This document shows positions 59,855 through 64,000 of a stretch of DNA of 64,000 nucleotides, piece after piece (position 1 is the stretch's first letter; the number at the start of each line of letters is the position of its first letter). A program made the position numbers and the translations under genes. Below the pieces are notes generated by a model, which made no database searches, was not told where the DNA came from, and worked only from the letters and a program-made list of their open reading frames with translations. This DNA is from Bdellovibrionota bacterium (GTDB taxonomy: Bacteria; Bdellovibrionota; Bdellovibrionia; Bdellovibrionales; Bdellovibrionaceae). The stretch covers positions 23,047 through 87,046 of the forward strand of contig CAUJGP010000012.1 in NCBI GenBank assembly GCA_963170155.1, written 5' to 3'.

Positions 59855-60178
59855 GGGCCGTTAGCTTAGTTGGTCAAAGCACCCGGCTCATCAAAATGGT
59901 GCGTCTAATTTGTAAAAGTTAGAATGAAGGCGGTGAATTCAGGGAAATCTAAAGCTCTTAAGCCAAGGTAATCCTGAGCCAAGTCCAGTGAAAGATCCAA
60001 GTAAAGGTAACTGGAAAGGTGCAACGACTAGGAGTTGAGGAGATCCAACCAATAAAACTCCACCAGCGCCGCCCACCCCACCGTGAAAACGAGGGTGATG
60101 AGATAGTCTACGGAGTCCGCGAAAGCGACACAAACGTGAACCGGGAAATCGCAGGTTCAAGTCCTGCACGGCCTACCA
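59855..60178 (+). tRNA. tRNA with anticodon CAU, split by a group I intron
   Basis: Exons 59855-59891 and 60139-60178 join into a 77-nt cloverleaf. Acceptor GGGCCGT pairs ACGGCCT (one G-U), the D stem is GCTT/AAGC, the anticodon stem CCCGG/CCGGG with loop CTCATAA, the T stem GCAGG/CCTGC with TTCAAGT, and the encoded 3' end is CCA. The loop gives CAU. The strong G-C anticodon stem and the absence of initiator features (no mismatch at 1-72, no GGG/CCC stem) leave elongator Met or the Ile2 tRNA whose C34 becomes lysidine; I lean to Ile2. The intron follows the anticodon base U36. Confidence 0.92.
59892..60138 (+). ncRNA. Group I self-splicing intron (P7.1-containing, IA-like), no ORF
   Basis: 247 nt lie between U36 of the tRNA and a final G (60138). 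P1 pairs exon CAU (59889-59891) with GUG (59899-59901). P2 TCTAA/TTAGA is at 59904-59908 and 59919-59923. P3 GGCGGT (59929-59934) pairs GCCGCC (60068-60073). P4 TCAGG (59939-59943) pairs CCTGA (59973-59977). P6 CCAGT (59985-59989) pairs ACTGG (60010-60014). P7 GACTA (60026-60030) pairs TAGTC (60104-60108). P7.1 GGAGTT (60031-60036) pairs AACTCC (60056-60061). P8 CACCC (60074-60078) pairs GGGTG (60093-60097). P9 is CGC-GAAA-GCG (60118-60127). No endonuclease ORF is present. Confidence 0.93.
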
Positions 60179-60182
60179 TTTT

Positions 60183-60205
60183 AAACCGCTGTAAAGGCGG
60201 TTTTT
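60183..60205 (+). terminator. Rho-independent terminator of the split tRNA
   Basis: AAACCGC (60183-60189) pairs GCGGTTT (60197-60203) with a 7-base loop and is followed by TTGTGTTTC. It begins four bases after the tRNA CCA. Confidence 0.8.
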
Positions 60206-60210
60206 GTGTT

Positions 60211-60597
60211 TCTAGCATTCCACCATCAACAGAGATGAACCGCAACTATCACCTCAATTTCTAACTATCGCAAAACATTCAGGACACGAAGCCTGTAAAC
60301 ACTTTTCGTGATTAGTTCACGTCATATCTCTGACAGACTAAACACTCATAGTCGTGCACAAATTGTTATCAATAGAATTAGAAAAATCGCAGAACTACAA
60401 TAATGTGGAAGACATTCCCGAAAAATCTTCCCCTCTATCACATAGATTGTAATGCCAGTATTTTTTAGCTCCTACCTCAATCAGTATAACTGATTTTTCA
60501 AAGGTACCTAACTAACTTCACACTGGATCGAAGAACTGTACATTAATCTCACCGCACTCCAAAGCAGGAAGATAATTTCCCCTCCTGCTATAAGATT
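60211..60597. other. Intergenic region between tRNA terminator and rpoD, 387 bases
   Basis: No gene was seen. The stretch includes a short CACGAA...TTCGTG inverted repeat near 60277-60310 and the hairpin described at 60563-60589. The rest is AT-rich. Confidence 0.35.
60563..60589 (-). terminator. Candidate terminator after rpoD
   Basis: AGCAGGA (60563-60569) and TCCTGCT (60583-60589) pair perfectly over 7 bp, nine bases after the rpoD stop on the minus strand. Only TTT follows, so termination may need Rho. Confidence 0.4.
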
Positions 60598-62415
60598 TTA
60601 AGTGTCTACAAAGGTTTTTAGTTTACTAGAGCGGCTCGGATGGCGCAATTTTCGAAGAGCCTTAGCTTCAATTTGACGAATACGTTCTCTCGTCACATTA
60701 AAATCCTGACCAACCTCTTCAAGAGTGTGATCACTTTCTTCGCCTATTCCAAAACGCATCCGCAGAACCTTTTCTTCTCTTGGAGTGAGAGTGGCAAGCA
60801 CTCTTCGACATTGTTCTGCCAAATTCAAGTTCACAATGGCCTCGGCTGGATTGATCACCTTTTTATCTTCAATAAAATCACCTAAATGTGAATCTTCTTC
60901 TTCACCCACTGGAGTTTCCAAACTAATGGGCTCTTTAGCTATCTTTAGAACCTTTCGAACCTTATCGACAGGCATATCCATTTTTTCTGCAATCTCTTCA
61001 GGAATAGGCTCTCGTCCCAAAGACTGCACTAAATTACGTGATGTCCGCACCAGCTTATTAATAGTTTCGATCATGTGCACAGGAATACGAATTGTTCTCG
61101 CCTGATCTGCAATGGCTCGTGTAATCGCTTGCCGAATCCACCACGTAGCATAAGTAGAAAACTTATATCCACGACGATACTCGAACTTATCCACAGCCTT
61201 CATCAATCCAATATTGCCCTCTTGAATTAAATCTAAGAACTGAAGTCCACGATTTGTATACTTTTTAGCAATAGACACCACTAAACGAAGGTTAGCTTCC
61301 ACCAATTCAGCTTTGGCGGCGTCAGCAGCACGCTCCCCCTTCCAAATGGCGGTGTAGGTCTCTTTAATCCAAGTGAAATTCATTTCAGTTTCTTTTTCAA
61401 TTCGAATTAAACGAGTTTCAGCTTCTTGAGCTGAGATCACATAACCTCTAAATTTATGAAAGCTTAACCCAGTCTCTCGAATCATACGGGTTAACTCTTT
61501 CTCATTGGATTCAACCACCTTAAACCGTTCAACTAAAGTCTGAGTGTCTTTAGAAAATGTACGCTCCACCCCTTCTTTGATTCGGCGGCGAAGACTGGTC
61601 ATTCGTGACACTAAGTTTTTAAACTTGATCACAATACGATTAATGGTTTTACGATTGAAATTAATGCTCTCAAAACTCGTCATGAGTTGAGCGTTCATTT
61701 GTACAAGCTGTTTTTGCGCTTCTTGCTTCTTAGATTGAGGATTATCCTCTTTTCTGAGAGTTTCAAACCATGGGAGAGCTGCCGTCTGGTATTCAGTGAC
61801 TCGACCGATGAGTTCATGAATTTTCTGGATATACTCTTGTTCATCGTACTGAGTATCCTCATCTTCAAGTCCACGAAAAATAGACTTCACCTTGATACGT
61901 CCTTCATCCAAACGTCTTCCCAGATTAATAATTTCATAAGTGCCGAGTGGCGATAAAAGAATGGCTCGAACAATCTCTCTCTCTCCATCCTCAATACGCC
62001 TAGCAATTTCCACTTCACCCTCTCGAGTCAAAAGAGAAACGCTTCCCATTTTTCTTAAATACAAACGCACAGGATCATTACCCTTAACGTCTTCAGCCTC
62101 AGCCGCTTCTTCATCAGCTTCGGCGCCATCTTCATCAGAGTCAGGATCAGCCAAAAAGCCTGAAGCTTCTTCGTCCGCACCCTTATCAGTGTGATCCGCA
62201 ATAACAACACCATTGATTTCTAGAGCATGCATAAAAGAATCTAAAACAGCAGGAGCTTGAATTTCCAGAGGCAGTTGCTCATTAATCTCTTCAATGGTGA
62301 GAGATCCTTTTTCTTTAGCAAACTTCACAAACCGTGAGATCTCTTCTTTGATCAACACCTCTTGTTCGGCTACTGATAACTTTGTGATTGATTCCATTTT
62401 TTTTGTACTTTTCAT
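60598..62415 (-). CDS. rpoD: RNA polymerase primary sigma factor RpoD
   Basis: 605 residues. Region 1.1 is in residues 1-80, followed by an acidic linker (about 80-110). [12 protein letters not shown] is region 1.2. A non-conserved region of about 220 residues follows. Region 2 has [63 protein letters not shown], region 3 [14 protein letters not shown], and region 4 [16 protein letters not shown]...[33 protein letters not shown]. All promoter-binding residues are intact, so it recognises standard TTGACA/TATAAT boxes. It lies downstream of dnaG, as in many bacteria, with about 155 bases between. Confidence 0.95.
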   Translation of the reverse strand: MKSTKKMESITKLSVAEQEVLIKEEISRFVKFAKEKGSLTIEEINEQLPLEIQAPAVLDSFMHALEINGVVIADHTDKGADEEASGFLADPDSDEDGAEADEEAAEAEDVKGNDPVRLYLRKMGSVSLLTREGEVEIARRIEDGEREIVRAILLSPLGTYEIINLGRRLDEGRIKVKSIFRGLEDEDTQYDEQEYIQKIHELIGRVTEYQTAALPWFETLRKEDNPQSKKQEAQKQLVQMNAQLMTSFESINFNRKTINRIVIKFKNLVSRMTSLRRRIKEGVERTFSKDTQTLVERFKVVESNEKELTRMIRETGLSFHKFRGYVISAQEAETRLIRIEKETEMNFTWIKETYTAIWKGERAADAAKAELVEANLRLVVSIAKKYTNRGLQFLDLIQEGNIGLMKAVDKFEYRRGYKFSTYATWWIRQAITRAIADQARTIRIPVHMIETINKLVRTSRNLVQSLGREPIPEEIAEKMDMPVDKVRKVLKIAKEPISLETPVGEEEDSHLGDFIEDKKVINPAEAIVNLNLAEQCRRVLATLTPREEKVLRMRFGIGEESDHTLEEVGQDFNVTRERIRQIEAKALRKLRHPSRSSKLKTFVDT

Positions 62416-62570
62416 GCCTTCTCCGCTTTTGAAAAGCTGTTAATTCTGTTTAAAACTCGTAACTTCATTTTATCAAGATAAACTCTTCTTCTTTAGGGCT
62501 CCATCGATTCAAAACTCATGATTATTCAGATCTTATAGTGACTCAGATTTTTAAAGAAAAGTTCCTTTTT

Positions 62571-64000
62571 CTACAGATTTGAATCGATCCAGTGCAATCT
62601 TTCTTTTTTAAGGGTGGCTAACTGTTCCCATTTCTGCTGACTTACATTTTGCTTCAACTCTTGAGCCAATTGATTGATTCGCCTATCGAGATCGTGAATG
62701 CGTATTTTTTTAAAACAATCGGTCAAAAGTTGTCTCTCTCTCTCTGGATCCTTTGATGGTAACTCCTTAATCAAGGCCGTCAGAAGATCAGGATTTTGAA
62801 GCTCATTAGCTATTAAAACGAACAAGTTATCAAAGAGCAAGTCACTTTGTCCAGCGAGACTCATCACTTTTTCAAAAACCAATTTAACACCCTGATGACT
62901 GAGAAGTTTTACTTCTTCGGCATGCAAAATTTGATCCCGATTTGTTGATTGAGGATCGAGAGCTAAAGCTAAGGGGATCAATTCCCACTTGGGGGCTCCT
63001 GCTAAATCCACTTTTTCACTCTCAGCAGCACCCTTTCGCTCACTTTTCTCTCTTGTTAATCCATCCTCATTAATCCTACCAAGAATATCATCTTGTCTTT
63101 CATTTTCCAGAGATCCTCCATGAGGAGAAAGGGTCGCTGCGAACTTTCCCGGCTTTCTAAGGCCACTTTTCTCTTGGATAGCTCGTCGCATCCAATTCTG
63201 ATCAACGCCCAAACGATGCGAAAGCTCCTTCCAATACAGAGCTTTAAGAGAGTTATTTTTTAAAGTAAAGAGTAGCTCCTGAACCCGCTGAACCATTTTA
63301 ATCTTGTCAGTGGGACTTCCTTGAAAGCCCTCCATCCAGCGGCGCAAGATATGACTAAAGAGATCCGGAGCTGCAATTAAAGCCTCTGCCATTTTTTCCT
63401 GCCCATGAGTCATTAAAAACTCATCTGGGTCACGATTTTCAGGCAAAGTAAGACCCTTCGGATAAAGGCCCGCCTCAAATAAAAGGGGTAAACTTTTCTC
63501 TGTGGCTACCTGCCCTGCCGAATCACCATCAAATAAAACGATCACATTTTGGGTCAGTTTTGACAAAATTCGACACTGATCCAGCGTCAAGGCTGTCCCC
63601 AAGGGAGCCACCACATTTTTAAACCCAGCCTGATGCAACGCAATTAAATCCATGTAGCCTTCCACAAGGATTACTTGGTCTTGGCTACGAATATATCGAC
63701 TCGCATGTTCTAAACCATAAAGAGACTGACCCTTGTGAAATAAAGGCGACTCAGGACTATTAATATATTTCGGAAGTCCTTCACCTAGAATCCGCCCTCC
63801 GAATCCGATGACATCTCCCACTTGGTTTGTAATAGTGAACATAAGCCGACCCCGAAATAAATCAAAGTACCCTCCAGAATCCCGCTGTCGAATAAGACCT
63901 AATTCTTCTGCCAGAGACAAAGAAAGCCCCAGTCCTTGAATATGTCAGACCAGGCCATCCCAGTCTTCAGTGGCATAGCCACTAGGAAGGGTCTCTTTTG
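62571..64000 (-). CDS. dnaG: DNA primase DnaG, 5' part outside the window, with an in-frame TGA
   Basis: The C-terminal about 475 residues. The TOPRIM motifs are VILVEGYMDLIALHQ and VIVLFDGDSAG, with FRGRLMFTITNQVGDVIGFGGRILGEGLPKYINSPESPLF just before. The last 160 residues form the helicase-interaction domain. The frame stays coding from 62571 to 63944, is broken by TGA at 63945-63947, and resumes in the same frame to the window edge with SGYATEDWDGLV, the DnaG block before TOPRIM. DnaG is essential, so a sequencing error or a very recent mutation is more likely than a true pseudogene. A TTG at 63920 would not start a functional primase. rpoD follows. Confidence 0.9.

Noticed and set aside
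59939..60264. ORFs across the split tRNA on both strands
   Set aside because: They run through tRNA exons and the structured intron core and contain no endonuclease motif, so they are chance frames.
63945..63947. UGA recoding (Trp, Gly or Sec) in dnaG
   Set aside because: TGA ends other genes in the window, Trp is TGG, the position is not a conserved Trp or Cys, and no SECIS-like stem was evident.
1..64000. Mobile element, prophage, CRISPR array or defence island
   Set aside because: No transposase, integrase, phage structural gene, spaced direct repeats or defence-type gene was found, and base composition is even by eye.

Overview
The window looks like chromosome from a Bdellovibrio-like member of the Bdellovibrionota. 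This rests on gene content, not on a marker comparison. It carries a complete Agl/Glt-type (gliding or envelope-energised) gene cluster with two deltaproteobacterial-type outer-membrane barrels, a flagellin gene, a stand-alone MreB, many small secreted or barrel proteins, LPS genes (kdsC, rfaE2, a WaaE-like glycosyltransferase), and rpoD followed by dnaG. Base composition is AT-leaning by eye and even throughout. TGA serves as an ordinary stop and many genes overlap as ATGA or TGATG, so the genetic code is standard. I see no insertion sequence, prophage, CRISPR array or integrase.

Layout. 1-7.5 kb: the end of an unknown gene, a DUF2892/Hpt/FAD-oxidase set, a secreted barrel, an EpmA/GenX-like ligase diverging from a phospholipase-D-family gene, and a histone-H1-like protein. 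7.5-11.6 kb: ftsE-ftsX-envC-ctpA, a tightly coupled cell-division and peptidoglycan-hydrolase control operon. 11.6-17.3 kb: dciA-like, trmFO, a small cytochrome c, and a menaquinone-type pair (UbiA-like plus polyprenyl synthase) with a thioesterase. 17.4-29.6 kb: an 11-gene minus-strand cluster running kdsC, two barrels, two TPR proteins, a TPR lipoprotein, a small exported protein, an FHA/TonB-type protein, a TolQ-type and two TolR/ExbD-type subunits. 29.9-42.3 kb: secreted and envelope proteins (Tyr-rich protein, subtilase, DUF2817 peptidase, haem lipoprotein) mixed with housekeeping genes (AlkD-like, rfaE2, RDD, rsmE, prmA). 42.3-49.9 kb: a long leader and flagellin, ureohydrolase, mutY, an ABC-2 exporter, a receiver protein and a DCC protein. 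49.9-59.5 kb: a NitT/TauT-like ABC system without binding protein, an HD-GYP protein, an SMR exporter behind a guanidine-III riboswitch, an Mrp-like ATPase, a glycosyltransferase, a barrel, MreB and rsmJ. 59.5-64 kb: a CAU-anticodon tRNA split by a group I intron, then rpoD and dnaG.

The most striking items are the 247-nt ORF-less group I intron in the anticodon loop of the tRNA, whose core helices can be paired by eye; the guanidine-III riboswitch directly upstream of the SugE/Gdx-like exporter; an in-frame TGA interrupting the otherwise well-conserved dnaG reading frame; and the compact Glt/Agl-like cluster. Smaller oddities are an EpmA-like enzyme that keeps an OB-like N-terminus, an Mrp ATPase without its CxxC, and a flagellin leader with a sigma-28-like promoter and a 6-codon upstream ORF.
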